The notes: generated from the sequence alone by a model not told the origin. A stretch of DNA of 64,000 nucleotides from Paraconiothyrium sp. Pb-2020 (GCA_022419385.1 JAJUBI010000004.1:1965286-2029285), one strand, 5' to 3'; numbered from the stretch's first letter, positions 35,415-48,296 are shown. Numbers and translations: made by a program.

Positions 35415-38400
35415 ACCGGGCAGCGGGTGTTACGCAGCACGCGGCCAGCAGCGCAGCCCGGCGATGTGGCCGTGTGTCGCGACGATGTGCCCAGCACGCG
35501 TCGGCGGGCGCAAGAAGGTGCAGCGTGGCGTCCGCCGGTCTTCGATCCGGTCTTCGTGGGGGCTGAGAGGAGGGGCGTTTCGCTACCTGGTTAGGAGTCT
35601 GGATGTTGGAGGAGAGGGTGGATGTGGATGTGGAATCGTCGGACCGAAGCCTGTATGATACGCTTCTGCCTTCTTGGGCCTAGTGTCGCTGACCCTTCTA
35701 TTCCCAGGTGAGCGTTCTACGACCGTTCATCTGCACACTTCGCACGCCGGCGACCTAGCACGCACCGTCAGAACGGAGAACAAGCCTGAATTGTGACGCT
35801 CACCGCTATCTTCTCCCGTACAGCAAGACCCATGCGGGGAGTTTACGCCTAGGATCCGGATACATTCAGACAGGCTGATGAGCCTGTGTGCGACTGCTAC
35901 ATATGCAGACAAGCCACTACCAACACATTACCCCGTGTTCCAGCCCGAAGGAACCTTGGGACCCTGCACGGCTGCAAGTATACCTGCATTTGCAACCGCT
36001 CCTCGGCTGTCTACCGGTAACGATCAACTGCGGACGCGCCGCACCCGCCATGGCTCTTCCCGATTGCTATAGCTGCAACTTCCTAAACCACCCTTCGAAG
36101 CAAATAACCTACCTGCATTCACTACATAGGTATCTGCCATGCGATAACGGAGACAAGGAAGCCTACTTGGCTACTTCCCGTGGTCGATATAAATCATGCA
36201 AGCAGGCGTTCATGACTGCAGCTGCAGTGTTACTGGATGGGCCGTTGTTAAGGTAGCACACGGCTGAACCTGATCTCGAACTTAGAAGATGAGATCCTGA
36301 TTGTACGATGCAGTAATCGTCCTCAGTGGTACCTACACCATAGCGCGAGACGCGGATGTTTACAAATTAACGCCAGCTATAGCGGTTGTATGCAAGTAAG
36401 CCGCAACGCTCAGACATACGTGCGCTGGCTGCAAGTCTTGAGGCAATTGCAGCCAAAGTGTATTTGCGCCTAGGCCACCAGGGTCCAAGGTTTGGCCATG
36501 AGGTTTCACGGATCCGCTTGTCAGCTAGGAGGAGCAACAGCCACGCAGGACCCTGAATATGCAGGGTGTCTGCATACAGAACGTCTACAAATCCTGGTAC
36601 CTACAATATAGAACCTCACATCATCAATTGGTCGTCCTGCTCCATCTAGAACGGAGGGTGGTATGCAAGCGCTAGGCTTGATGGGCCTACCGGCTATGGC
36701 GCGATTGCAGCGGGAAAACGCCAATCCCGGAAGAAGCTCCGTCGTAGGGCAGAATGATTCCATCAGGGTCTACTATCAGCGTGCAGAATGGGAGGCGTAC
36801 ATCACGAAAGTTTGACTTCGCAGGGAATCAAATCAACATGTCTGTCTCGCGGAATGCTATCCCACATGCCTTACGACGTTTCATTGAGAATCTAGATGCT
36901 TGAAAATGCCCGATTGTCACCAGGATATCCTTCGGCACCAGCTTTATTTATGTTCAGATGATCACCGACAAGCTAGCAGCGCATGAGCTTCTATTACCTG
37001 CATCTGCATCGAGCAAAGCAGGGAATGGCGAAGCTGGAAGCGACTGGGCTGCAACTTGTACTATCGCAAGCTGGTACTTCGGATCGAAGCCAAAATTGTG
37101 CCACGACAGCTGCGGCTATCGCGATATGTTCATTACCGACAGTGTGGTGCCCGTCATGCTCAGCGGATCCATGCATCTCCACCACGTCAAGCACTGCCAC
37201 GCATGGTCCCGGTAGAACTTGACGGGCGTGCCGGGCTCCCAATGCGCACCGTGTCGTTCGGGACGGCAATCTTGAGGTCGGCTCTGGTTTTTGTGGCCTG
37301 CCGGAATCCGGTGGCCGAAGCGAGAGGCAAGAGCAAGTGGACGTCAGCAGTTGGGCCGATAGCGGTCGAGTGAGACATTCCGAGGCAAAGAAGTCGGAGC
37401 ACGTGTTGTGGAGGTTTCGGATTGAAGACCACCGACACGGAGGTTCAGCGAGTGTCTCAAGCTTGTCGAATGTCCGTCCCAGGGACCCAATCAGAGCGCA
37501 GACAGAGCGACTGCTCATGCTAGAGTCAGGCAGACTAAGCAACCAACCAGATTGTAAGCCTTGCCTTAGCCGCCTCCGCCAACACAGCGGCTCACGATAC
37601 ATGGTCCATGGCAAACCCTCTTTTCGCAGGACCCTGCGTCCATGATCATGTATGAGTTCCACAACTCAGTCTAGGCCCACACGCACCAAGGGAATGGGAG
37701 TTCCGGATACGATCTGGGCCAGCAGTGGTCCTGTAAGAGTGATTTGAGAGATGGCGTGGGCCTTAGATGTTGATCTAGGGATTTGCATAGCGATGCACTG
37801 TAATCAGCGGCTGGCTGCAGGTGGATGCGAAGCTGCGCTCACAATCTAGACGAGGCGCCCACAAGCAGATGCAGAGAGTTGGAGCCGTCGCTGCCGGGTC
37901 CAGTGACCGCGTCATTTACCTTCTTGCTACGGCTGATGGATAGCTTGGGTACAGACGTTGACGCGGTCAAGGTTGAGGCGCACCATGGTCGGTCTCCGTT
38001 GAGTTTCGTAGCTGTAAGACAGTACGAAAACGAAGGTAGGCGAGCGAGCATGGCGGGCAAGTGGGTGAAGCAGTGGGCTGCTGACCTGGGCCTCATTGTG
38101 AAGGAGAGATCAACGAACGCCCGTGGTGATGGTGCGCATCGCAACGACTGCTTTGCCTGGAACGTGAAACAGCCTCGCCATGAATGCAAACAGGAGATAT
38201 CTCGAGCTTCAGGACGTATGTGGGTCTAGTGGCAGCGTAGCCGTCTCGTACTCCAGAGCAGCTGGAGAGCTGAGGTTGAAAACGAGCGCGGCACCAGAAG
38301 CAGCGAATTAGCGGCCTTTGGCGTTCGGCCCGGCGCTGTGGCTGTTCTCAACGGCCACTACCATGCTCCAGCTTCCTTCAGACCGCGCACCGCTTCAGGC

Positions 38401-39231
38401 TGATTTTGCGGGCTCGAAGCGCCGCTAATTGACTGACAACGGCGACCTTAGTTCCGCGGACAGCCATGCGTGAGCACACGAAGGATCGTACGGCCAGCGA
38501 TGTACTAGCGAGAGAGCATACGTTCGCCAGCATGCCGCCAGCGAGGCCCAGTGGTCGCCGTTCCGACCTATGCAATGAGCAGCGTCGCTGGTTGTGTGGA
38601 GCTCTTGAACTCGAGAGCTTGGGGTGCATCGTTCTCGAGGCGGCTCAGTGACATGCTCATGGCACGACAACGCCAGCGCCCTTTACAGATCCGCACGCCA
38701 GCGTCCCGTAGACGGCGCAAGGCTGCTCGAGTCTCTGTCGCCGACTCCCAGCATATCGTTCCTGGCAGCTGTAGGCGCCATTGGGCCGGGCGCAGCCGTT
38801 CAACAGCCCAGGGACCCGTGGCCACCACGCGGCTCCAGCGCCGCCAGCCATGATCCATGAGGCCCGGGGCTTCGTGGGGCATGGATGCAGATGGAGTCCA
38901 GCATGCAGGCGCTAAGATGCACGCCCTGGTCTGCCTGTGCGTCGTGCTCATCCTTCAGAATCCGCGAACCGGGGGCTTCGATAGGGTTGTCGCACTAAGG
39001 CCTTTCCACAGCTTCCAGCTAGCTCGACCGCCGGGCCCTGGCTACCATCGCCATGAATTGATATATCCGCATCGATGCTCCTCAATCTACTCCCATCATC
39101 ATCATTCTCAATCAAAGTCCGCTACCGCTCCCACGCCTCACCGTGCCCAGCCCAAGCGTACTACGCACGGCTCCTCTCGCTCGCCCTTTCAGACCCGCCC
39201 AATCTGCTTCCCGTCCGGCACAGTCATTATC
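35415..39231. other. Gene-free spacer (3.8 kb)
   Basis: Contains many short overlapping frames, the longest about 220 codons on the minus strand near 37.0-37.7 kb, rich in Ser/Arg/Cys and unlike a folded protein. I support none. The last about 250 bp (38.98-39.23 kb) are pyrimidine- and CA-rich and probably form the promoter and leader of the Myb-like gene. Confidence 0.45.
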
Positions 39232-40565
39232 ATGCCGGCCATTCTTGAGAGTGCTGTGCCTCCACCGCCGCATCTGCAGCTCTCAACTTCCTCTCCCTGG
39301 CCCCCGTACTCGTCTCACTGCTACGCCTCCTCTGCCTCTTCGCCCACTCCCATGACACCAGAGTCGCTGACTGCCTTTGTCCCTCGTCTGCACGACAGCC
39401 CGCTTCCCACGCAAGAAGCTCCTCCCTCTTCGAGTTGGTTTGGCGCCTCGGTTTCGGCCCCAGACTCTCAAAACGAGGTTCGTCAGGCGCTCACTTGCCC
39501 CGCCATTCACGCTGACCGATCCTTTGCAGACTTTTGGTGCCTTTTCATACAACCAGCCCTTTGTTGCTTCACATCCATCACCTGCTGGTCCTTATTCCCC
39601 ACACCACCATTTCTCGTCAACATCCGACGTCGCAGTGTCTGCACCATCAAGTATAGAGCACCCAGCGGGCAACTTCTCTCCAATCTCGCAGTGCTCACGG
39701 AGCTCGGAAGGGCCACGGCCGGAGTACGTCCGTCAGCACCAGGAACCCTCTCCCGACGCATCCACCCATCTTTCCGGAGGCCTTTCACCGTGTCGGCCTC
39801 GAAGCACGCCCCTAGACTACCCTTCTTGGACTATGAATCCACTCGGCATATCTGGACCGACCATGCACCAACACTTTTACTCCAGCCCGACTTACCCTCG
39901 AAGTCCTCGCATCAGCGAGCCTGGTATAGACTTATCGGGCGATTTGCCGAATGGACGCCGCTTGTATGCCCCAATCGCTCCCCACCCAACTGGTTCTCGC
40001 ACAAGCGTTCCGAAGCGATCCCATGAAGATGATGACGACCACTCAGATCTAATCAAAAGACGAAAACGATCGGACTCCAGCACTTCGGCGACTATTGAGC
40101 TAGGCGAGGAGGATCGTCTACTCATTAGACTCAAAGACGAGGAAAGCATGCCTTGGAAGGACATCGCCGCTCGCTTTCAGTCAGACTTGGGCAAGACATA
40201 CCAGATTCCCGCATTGCAGATGCGCCTGAAGCGACTACGTGAACGCATGCGAGTGTGGACCGAGCCTGACGTCAAGGCACTTCGTATGGCGCACGAGTAT
40301 TGGGTTCAGAGCAAGTTTGACATCATTGCCCAAAAGGTGAGTAGAGGTTGTCCATGCGTCCCAAAGCTACCACTGACCTCATCAGATGCTTGAGTACGGT
40401 GCGTCAGAGAAGTGGACTGCTCGGCAGTGTGCACGCAAATGGGCCGAAATTGATCCCGGCCCAACCCCATACACGACCTACGAGCACCATATGCCAACGT
40501 ATGCTGCTTACACCATGAGTCCGGTGGAAGCACACCACTTCATGCCATATGTTCACATTCAATAA
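39232..40565 (+). CDS. Myb/SANT-like DNA-binding protein
   Basis: Probable nuclear regulator. Three exons (39232-39477, 39530-40336, 40386-40565; introns of 52 and 49 nt, both phase 0) sum to 1,233 nt, 410 aa. The first about 230 residues are low-complexity Pro/Ser/His-rich. A basic nuclear-localisation-like cluster (LIKRRKRSD) lies near residue 240. The conserved region follows (about residues 255-370). ELGEEDRLLIRLKDEESMPW begins a Myb-like helix set, then QMRLKRLRERM, and a second repeat-like unit with WTEPDVKALRMAHEYW and, across the last splice, WTARQCARKWAEI. The ATG at 39232 was chosen because exon 1 from there joins in frame at SQNE/TFGAFS. Target genes are unknown. Confidence 0.85.
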
Positions 40566-43500
40566 GCGTTTCGTTCTTCCTGTTCTATACCCTATCCGTT
40601 CAAGACGGCAATGCGCTGTCAGTCTATTTCTCGCTTTTTCATACGCAGAAGTCTTTTGTGGAGCCGAGGGGGAGGCGTTTATTGTTCTACCACCTTCGCT
40701 TCGGCGTTGCGGCGCGGTTCACGACTCGAGGTGTATACTTTTACGGCTGTCAATGATGGCGTGTACCTTCTGCTTCATACCCGGTCCTATAGAGGCTTAT
40801 TTTGAATACAGCTTTCGTTTAGGAAGTTTCCATCTTTTGGCCCGAGTATATAGTACTAGAGCCATCGTTTTCTGGAGATCGCATCAGCTGGGCCTCTTGT
40901 GCTTTCCTCTGCGGTGGGAACGTTGCAAAAGATCTTGCCGTAGTCTAGGCAACATGCCAATGGATACAAAGCTATCAAGCAATCTCTCAAAGGTTCTGCG
41001 GCGCAGTGAAGCAATCTATGGAAGGCAGAAATGCCGACATTGTGCAATCCAATCGCGCCTATACTCAAGCGCAAGGCTAGCATCCTACGTACGCACCCGC
41101 CGCAACGGCTGTGCCGCTTTCCATATCCTCAGCTCACATCTCGAACGCCCTTTCCCCTTCGGCGGAATTTAGGCCCTCTACTCAACCTCCCCATCGAAGC
41201 CCAAGAGCATCTGGAATATACCCCTTGCAACGTGCCCTAATCCAAGCCTGTCCTGAAGAAGACGATCCTAGTCCAGCCGCAACGGCAGCCCGCGGCGCCC
41301 CGTCTTGCCCGCGCGCGTCTTCGCGCTAGCCTTCCATTTCCTGTTCCTGCCGTATGTGTGGCGTGTGATTGGGCAGCGCGGCCATGGTGTGCGCGCTACA
41401 ACAAAGGATCAGGAATGAGGAGCGAACGTGTGCAAGATGCGATGGCGTAGTTCCCGTTGTCCACCGTATTTTGCTTTTTTTGCGGAAGACGCATGGTTCA
41501 CGAAGGTAGCCATCATGACTCGTGCGGGAGAAGGGGGAACCGGGCTCGGTTCGCGAATCATATGTGCCGAGTGACAATAATGGTATATAGGAAAGCGTGG
41601 GTACACCCATTGGGAACGTTGGCAAAACAGGATAACGCGTTGGACTGTTCTGGTAGACTGGCTAAATGCGGAAGATTGAGGTCGATGAGAGGCTTGTGGC
41701 GCGAAAGAAGAACGAAAATGATGCTAGGCCTTTGCTCAATTCACGCTTGCTTGTTCTCAACATGATATGTTCTGGGACGGGCTGCTTGTAAGCGCCCATT
41801 GTATTCGCGATGTCCCGTGTGATGGGTGTGAAGCTTCCGACGGTATTTGATACGGTACCGTTGGGGTGGTTGAGTTTCTTGCGCCCCGCTACATGGATCT
41901 TGGGCAACAAACTTCGTTTCGACAATGAGGGTCAGATGATAGGGGTAGGATCATTAGCCTCGCCTTGGTCATTTGCGATTGTGTAGCGTATTTTCTGTGT
42001 TTTACGCCTACTGAGTTGATTCGCGCAAGTTCGTCCGCCCATGGCTGTTGATAAGGATAATTAGAGTTCACCGTTGATGAATTTAGTTGGAATTGCTTAC
42101 GCCAACTTCTACGAGTACACTCGTCGAACGTCGAAGAGACCGATTTCGGGGTCGGTTTCGATCCCCAGCAGTCACTCCTCCGATGGCCGACTACCGACCG
42201 CATCCCGATACAGTGCAGAAAGGCAGGGGTTTTTTCGCCTCGCACCCCCCCTTTCTCGTAGCGTACGTCTCTTCATGTTGACTCGCACGTGTCATCGGCT
42301 CGTACGTGAGAGGGAGGTTGCCATGCCGCTTGGGCTGCCAGCGCGACGGACAGACAACCTGTCCGCGCCACGCCGATCAATTGGCACGTTCCATCCGTTG
42401 TTCGCGAGATGGCGGAGCGAGCATCACAACTCCGTTCAGGAGGCCTCAACTCGGAGGTTCAAGCGGTCACCCGAGGTTGCGCCGCAGCTGATAGACGCAA
42501 GCGGCACAGCACAATCATCTGCTTACTGTTGGACAGGACGCAGCATCTACACTGCTGATTCGCTCGAAGCGGACAACAGTTGGTGTGTGACGTGCATGTG
42601 GCTGTCCAATGTAGTTGAGTGGTCTCTGCAAAGGAACGAGTGATTTGCCGACGGGGCTGGGAGTGTGCGGTAGAAGATCTGGGCATAGTTTCGTGATCGT
42701 CGCAATACGAGGCCTGCCGCATTGTGTGTTCAGCCTGCTTTGCATCTTGCACCGTCTATCAAAATAGCATTCAGGAAACGAAGAAGGATTCGCTCGCCGA
42801 TGGTATGTTCTGGCTCAGGCCCCAACACTCGTGAAACGGCGCCTGTAAGCATAGAACAGTAGCGTGGCCATCATCTGTAAGTATCGTGCGGTATCTGCTT
42901 CACACTTGAGAATGATAGATTAGATAAGCTTGTTCTTTGAACTGTTGCGGTTGGGGGGGAGTCGACTCGGGGTTATCATGCGATGCGTTCTCTAATACTT
43001 TCTGCTTGTCGGCCCTTTGTGTAGCACCCGGGAGAGTAAGATACTTTTGAGATAAGATGTCATTGCACAGAATCGTCCTATCGCATAACGCATATCATCT
43101 CGTCGAACGACTTGGTATACCTGCAGTGGGATGCATCGAAAGCCGACATTCCTAGCCCGGGTCCGAAAAGTCACAAGGGTACTCTTCTTCCTTCTTCCTA
43201 TGAAGAAACTATCATCGAGTCGATTGATCTCCAGGGCTGCAGAATATTAACACTCGGATGCTAGGGTGGTTGTGCACCTTCACACCTAAACTCTCATGAG
43301 GTAACGCCAGCTTTTTTAAAGATTCTCTGCACTGCTAGATGAGCACAGTCCGCCAGGTGCTCGACTGAAGTGTGTATAACCCGTGGCACAGCCGTTTCTA
43401 TGATGTTCTTACAGGCCTGGGGATTGCACGCAGAATATGAGAAGATAATCCGGTTGCTGGTGCACTGAAAGCAAGTACTTTTGTTGATGAGCACGTAAGT

Positions 43501-44541
43501 CACTGGCATACTAAATTCGTATCTGACCGCGCGTTAAGAATGGTGGAAGCACCTTGTTGCGGGTGATTTGATGGAAAAATGGCCTGACCGTGAATCTCAT
43601 ACCTCGAAAGTGACGTGCTTAGACACGCACATCAAACGAAACATCTTAGATTTCAGGTACGAGAAAGCTAGCGGCCCCTCGAGAATCCATGCATGTATGC
43701 TTCCATGCTGAGGTTGAGTTGCTCGTGTAAATCCATGAAAGGTAGTGACTACCTGGAATGATACTTGAATCATATCGTATCATCCCATCTCATTGCGCTT
43801 TCCAATTGAGCCACTCTTGTTGCGTGAATTCAGGATCCTCAGTATACAGTAGTATCGCTTTCGGCCGCTTGCGATGGGCGACGTCTAGGCATCGTTCAGT
43901 CCTACGCGGCCGTCATCCATATTCGCTCGCATGTACCTTCTTTTTGAAAAGCCTGGTTATATCGTAGTCCTACTGACTCGTCTCTTTTTTTCTAGATTAC
44001 CTCTAGTTAGTTCGTAGTTGTTGGTAGCTATACATCTAATCACTGCGCATCTATGCACGCAGCTCCTGCTATCATGCCTCTAAAATAACATCTGGGTTCT
44101 TACAGTGGTATTCTTCGCTGCTCCTGGGGGCTTGCTTCTCACGATCGGTAGCCGAGCGTGTGGTTTGCTGATTCTGGCATCGGATGTATTCGTGAATTGG
44201 TCGTAGGCACCGTAATTGTGCGTAAGAGGTGTGATACTCAGGTCTGCCTGCAGCTTGGCCTACGCGCTGCCCGAGTTACGGTTGGCTGTGAGAGGAGCTG
44301 CCGAAAAGGCATATCGCGGTTGAGCGAACGACCCCGGAATTCTGGCTATAATGACAGCGTCTTATATGTATGTGTTCTAGAGATTTGGTTTGCAGTCGTT
44401 ACTGCTACTGGGACAAGAAGCGGTGTTAATAGGCTAGTGGTCGACGAAGTCGAGCATGTTTGTTTCGAACAGCGCTAACTTGATCAGACGAGGCTCCTTG
44501 TCGGCGTTTAGCAGAAACCCGACTTTAGCGTAGATGTGACT
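40566..44541. other. Gene-free spacer (4.0 kb) with an ambiguous GC-rich patch
   Basis: The first about 500 bp should be the Myb-like gene's 3' UTR. Around 41.03-41.46 kb, all three plus frames and one minus frame look partly protein-like because of high GC, so I cannot pick a gene. The remainder (41.5-44.5 kb) shows nothing I can support. Confidence 0.4.
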
Positions 44542-45628
44542 ATGGCCAAATCTCCGCGATCGCTTCGAGCACGCCCATGCTCCTCCACCCATTCTGCATT
44601 TCCTGGAGGCATGCAAAAAGCGCCTTCGTCGATACTCTCTAGACTATTCCTTCTGCAAAGCCATTTCCAGACCAGGCAGCTTGCTGGACATCTGTTCCAT
44701 ACGTCATCGTCTAATATGGCGAAGCTTTCCCTCACTTCTACTCTTCGAATGCCCTCGGGTTACGATATACCGGTTCTAGGATATGGAGTGTACCAAACCC
44801 CCGCCAATGTCACAGCAGAGGTGGTTGGACATGCCTTGAAGGTTGGATATCGCCATGTCGACTCTGCCGTAGCCTACCGCAATGAAGCACCATCTGCCGA
44901 GGGCATCAAAACATCTGGGATCCCACGCGAAAAGGTCTTCTTTACCACGAAGATACCTCCGAAAGATATGAGTTATGAAAGTGCCAAGAAGCACATTGAG
45001 AGTTCCCTACAGGAGACCGGGTTTGATTACGTTGATTTGTACCTTTTACATTCACCATATGGCGGCAAAGAGAATCGGATCGGTGCCTGGAAGGCGCTCG
45101 TCGAAGGTGTCGAAGCCGGCAAAATTCGGAGCATTGGTGTCTCCAACTATGGCGTACATCATCTGCAAGAATTGGAGTCATACATTGAGAGCACGGATGA
45201 GAAAGAGGGCAAGGGCAAAGGTGGCTGCTTGAGTTGCAATCAGGTCGAACTTCACCCGTGGCTGGCGAGGAAAGATATCGTGGATTGGTGTAACGCGAGG
45301 GGGGTGGTATTGGAGGCCTATTGTCCAATTGTACGCGCCACAAAGTCGGAAGATCCGCTTCTCCTACCGCTCGCAAAGAAGTACAATAAAACCACGAGCC
45401 AAGTTCTGTTACGGTGGAGCTTGCAGATGGTAAGCATAACTCTTCCTGATCATGACATAGACTAATTTCCTGAAGGGATTCGTACCTCTGCCAAAATCGG
45501 TCACAAAATCACGTATCGAGGAGAACGCACAACTGTTCGACTTTGAGCTTTCCGCGGAAGAGATGAAGAGCCTTGATACAGGGGTATACGAGCCCTGTGC
45601 ATGGGATCCTACGAGCAGCCGTGATTAA
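44542..45628 (+). CDS. Aldo-keto reductase with mitochondrial-type N-terminal extension
   Basis: NADPH-dependent reductase of aldehydes or ketones (AKR superfamily). Exons 44542-45429 and 45476-45628 (46-nt intron) give 346 aa from the first ATG. A downstream ATG at 44716 gives the standard 288-aa enzyme (MAKLSLTSTLRMPSG). Tetrad motifs are intact: the Asp and Tyr in HVDSAVAYRNE, the Lys in FFTTKIPP and the His in LYLLHSPYGG. The IGVSNYG and CNQVELHPWL motifs and the C-terminal FVPLPKSV cofactor loop are also present. The 58 residues before the second ATG contain no acidic residue and are rich in Arg, Ser and Leu (ILSRLFLLQSHFQTRQLAG), like a matrix presequence. Dual cytosolic/mitochondrial products from two starts are plausible but unproven. 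The substrate is unknown. Confidence 0.92.
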
Positions 45629-46487
45629 GCAACGTGTAGGATAATGAGCCTTTGTTTCCGAAGCACTTCTACACCCGCAAATAGATGCCGATTCGCACCG
45701 ATTGGTTGCAACTACAGTATGAACGGAAACGTAGCTATTTGCGACTACGATTGCGCCTCGGTCAGATTGGATGAGAGATTGCTCATCATGAAAAAGGTAA
45801 AGACTACTCTGCCAACACTTTACGATCTGATGGTTTCGAGCCTATCCCCTAGCGCTACTGACGGCGTGAGAATTGCAGCGCGCAAGGCTGCACACCCAGT
45901 GACTGTGCGTGAGGCGACGCTCATGCGTGTCAAGTCGTCATACTTCGTGCCGTGCGCAATTCTCCTTCACCTGGCTGTCTTAACAACACTGCGGGATGCG
46001 GCGTGATTGTATAAGATGCAGATGAGCCCCCTATGGGAAGCTAGAATTAAAAGAAGCAGTTCAGCGTGTGGCACGTACGTCTTGGTAACCTCCTATTAGA
46101 CGATGTACGGAAATTCCGATATTATCTGGCCTGACATCTCTGATCTCAATCTCACTGTATAGATGCCTGTGACGTCGCTTGATCAATGTTTTGAGATCTT
46201 AAAACTACACGTGTAAGCCTCACAAACGTAGTTACTGAAACTATGTAAATGGACCGACAATGTCGTGGAGCACGGACAGTTGGCAGGCGCCTTTGATGTG
46301 TTGGTCACAATTAGGTCTCTCGATCGCTGACCTGAGATGGGTTCAATGGGAGTGTCCTTGAGTCTTGGGGAGATTGGCAGATATATCGTCGAAGAAGACT
46401 TACAGCAATAGCCAGGATTGCCTGGAACGTAATATACATCAACGTAAGTAGGAATTCAAAATATCTGGAAAGGGCAGGTTTAGGGCG
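45629..46487. other. Intergenic spacer
   Basis: 860 bp after the aldo-keto reductase. One 120-codon plus-strand frame (45644-46006) starts 16 bp past the stop but has no protein-like character, so I treat it as 3' UTR. The rest is AT-leaning with no features seen. Confidence 0.45.
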
Positions 46488-46489
46488 CT

Positions 46490-46503
46490 AAAAAAAAAAA
46501 AAA
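46490..46503. repeat. A14 homopolymer (T14 on the minus strand)
   Basis: Fourteen A residues on the plus strand, about 90 bp past the 3' end of the tRNA-like element when read on the minus strand, where it is a T run of the kind that stops RNA polymerase III. The distance is long for a normal tRNA terminator. Confidence 0.7.
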
Positions 46504-46593
46504 CGGCGAAAAAGATAATCTCGACTGTGTCGGATTTTTGTATTGACTATACAGAGTCAGGCAATGTTCGCAGAACACGGAAGTGGGTAACCA

Positions 46594-46727
46594 ACCAAGA
46601 GTGGGACTCGAACCCACGAATCTTTCGATACTAGCACCTGAAGCTACTGTTTGGATGTCAGGAACGCTCGCTGTTAATTGTGATTGGTGTATACTGACGC
46701 GCCTTAACCGCTCGGCTGCACAAGGAT
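46594..46727 (-). tRNA. Class II tRNA-like element, intron-bearing or decayed
   Basis: Read on the minus strand, 46716-46701 is an A-box/D-arm-like GCCGAGCGGTTAAGGC. 46617-46601 is a perfect T-arm (GTGGG TTCGAGT CCCAC) with a consensus B box, preceded by a long-variable-arm-like TATCGAAAGATTC as in Leu/Ser tRNAs. The 3' acceptor strand would be TCTTGGT (46600-46594). I cannot find the matching 5' strand ACCAAGA before the D-arm, nor a clean anticodon loop with T33 in the 80 nt between the arms. That suggests either an unusual intron or a tRNA pseudogene. The anticodon is not assigned. Confidence 0.45.
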
Positions 46728-48296
46728 TAGCGGATGATGGTGAGAATGGATCGAATCCAACTTACCCATCTTGCCTAGAATGATGGATTGAGACGGAAAA
46801 TAAAAGTATATAAGCCCTATCATAAATGTGCGCATGTGAGGATTCGCTAATCTTTTCAAGCTAGAAAGCGGGGCAACTTTTGGGTGGCTAGTGGGGCACG
46901 AGTAAAACGGTTTGTGACAAATCCACGGCTCCGAACCACAAACTTCAGCAAGCTGTGTAAAGGTGCGGTGCCTGCTCGTGTAAGAACACGTCTGGTTCTA
47001 CCTATCGTCAATTACTCTAGGACGCCCACTGCGGTGTTAGCGATTGTGTGTTTGTGGCATGTATACGGCCTCGCATGTTGGACTTTGAGTTACCTTCTCC
47101 ACATTGTTAGCGACTAGCTACACCTCGCCGTCATTGTTCAAAGGGTTTTAATCTGATCAATAAACCTTGTTCATGTCCATATGGAAGCCACATGAGCCTT
47201 TATCGACGTCTATCATGCCTACTTAGCTATCCAACAAGGTGTAATAGCTGTCTTGCTTCTATGTGCGACTCTCTGACTAATGGAGACTATTTTCGATATA
47301 TTGGTTTATAGTATGGTCTTATCGGTAGGCACATCTATGAAAAGCGGGCCATGGATAAACGCAGGAAGTTCAATGATATGCATCGTCGGTAATATTTTCT
47401 GTTGCAGTGGTGGGGCAATGAATCCATCACCAAATGACAGCAGTATCTTTTTCCTGAATATTTCGACATCGTGTCATGCACTGGGTTACTAATTCAGGAT
47501 ATCTGATACATCACCAACAGCATACGTGCTCCGGGGTCACGATCTTGTCACATGGACATACAGTCGCTTCGCAATAGACTATGGATCAACGCTAACCGAA
47601 AATCTGATGACGCCTTGTTTTCCATTCAGCTCGCCACGTCCCAAAGTAATGGTCAGCTGGATGGCGCTTGATCGAGCTTCCAGTCCAACCATGTGAACAA
47701 CTTCTTTTATGTTGTATCATACACTAATGAGCCTTCACCCCCGCCAACTTCGAAAAGCTCTACCCTGGAGTACATGTCCGGCTTCCCAGCCTGTGATATT
47801 CATCCTCTTGATGAAGAGGTTAGCGAGCGGCCGGTGCGTGGTGCCCAACTTCTTGTGACAATAATCAATCCTCTCCTCCCTATCTGCTTCTGACACGAAG
47901 AAGCAGGTGTGGAGCAGACCTGATGTTCATGATGTAGGTGTTCTAGTGTAGGAGCACGCGATTGACGATATCCCGTTCTCTACGGTTGCAGGGCATGAGA
48001 GACTGATGGCTTCACAAGCATCACAAGCTTTGCCTCGAACGGGATCTGGGACCGGGAAATTCTGCTGACAATCACAACGTGGGAATTAGACACGCTGCGA
48101 TTGGCTGCAGGCATTGGGGTCCGGCCACTTTGGTGCTAGCGCCTTTCCGCGGACCTGGTCGCTACATAACAGCCTCTCACGCAGCAGCGATTTCGAAGCT
48201 GCATTTCACCGCTGAACTCCCGCTGACGTTTCGTATCTCTCCTATTGGTGCGAGTGTTGTGCAAGCAAACACTGCACAGTACGACGTATTTCAACT
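46728..48296. other. Spacer with possible gene remnants
   Basis: 1.6 kb with no intact gene. On the minus strand, 47280-47900 has short, protein-like pieces in shifting frames broken by stops, perhaps a decayed gene (see findings). The 48.0-48.3 kb part is the CCC1 promoter, with three ATTGG (inverse CCAAT) boxes. Confidence 0.4.
48100..48248. promoter_or_regulatory. Three CCAAT-type boxes upstream of CCC1
   Basis: ATTGG (CCAAT on the minus strand) occurs at 48100-48104, 48113-48117 and 48244-48248, all within 270 bp of the CCC1 start. In Aspergillus-type fungi the CCAAT-binding complex recruits the iron regulator HapX to genes such as cccA, so the cluster fits iron regulation. I did not verify a HapX half-site. 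Confidence 0.4.

Noticed and set aside
36994..37662. 222-codon minus-strand frame
   Set aside because: Rich in Arg, Ser, Pro and Cys without motif or splice support; overlapping frames on the plus strand are as long.
41031..41460. Possible small gene(s) in a GC-rich patch after the Myb-like gene
   Set aside because: Several frames look partly protein-like at once and no start, stop and splice set stands out, so coding composition here is not informative.
42074..42643. 189-codon plus-strand frame
   Set aside because: Ser/Arg/Thr-rich with no hydrophobic core pattern; overlaps equally long frames on the other strand.
45644..46006. 120-codon frame just downstream of the aldo-keto reductase
   Set aside because: Composition is not protein-like and it lies where the 3' UTR is expected.
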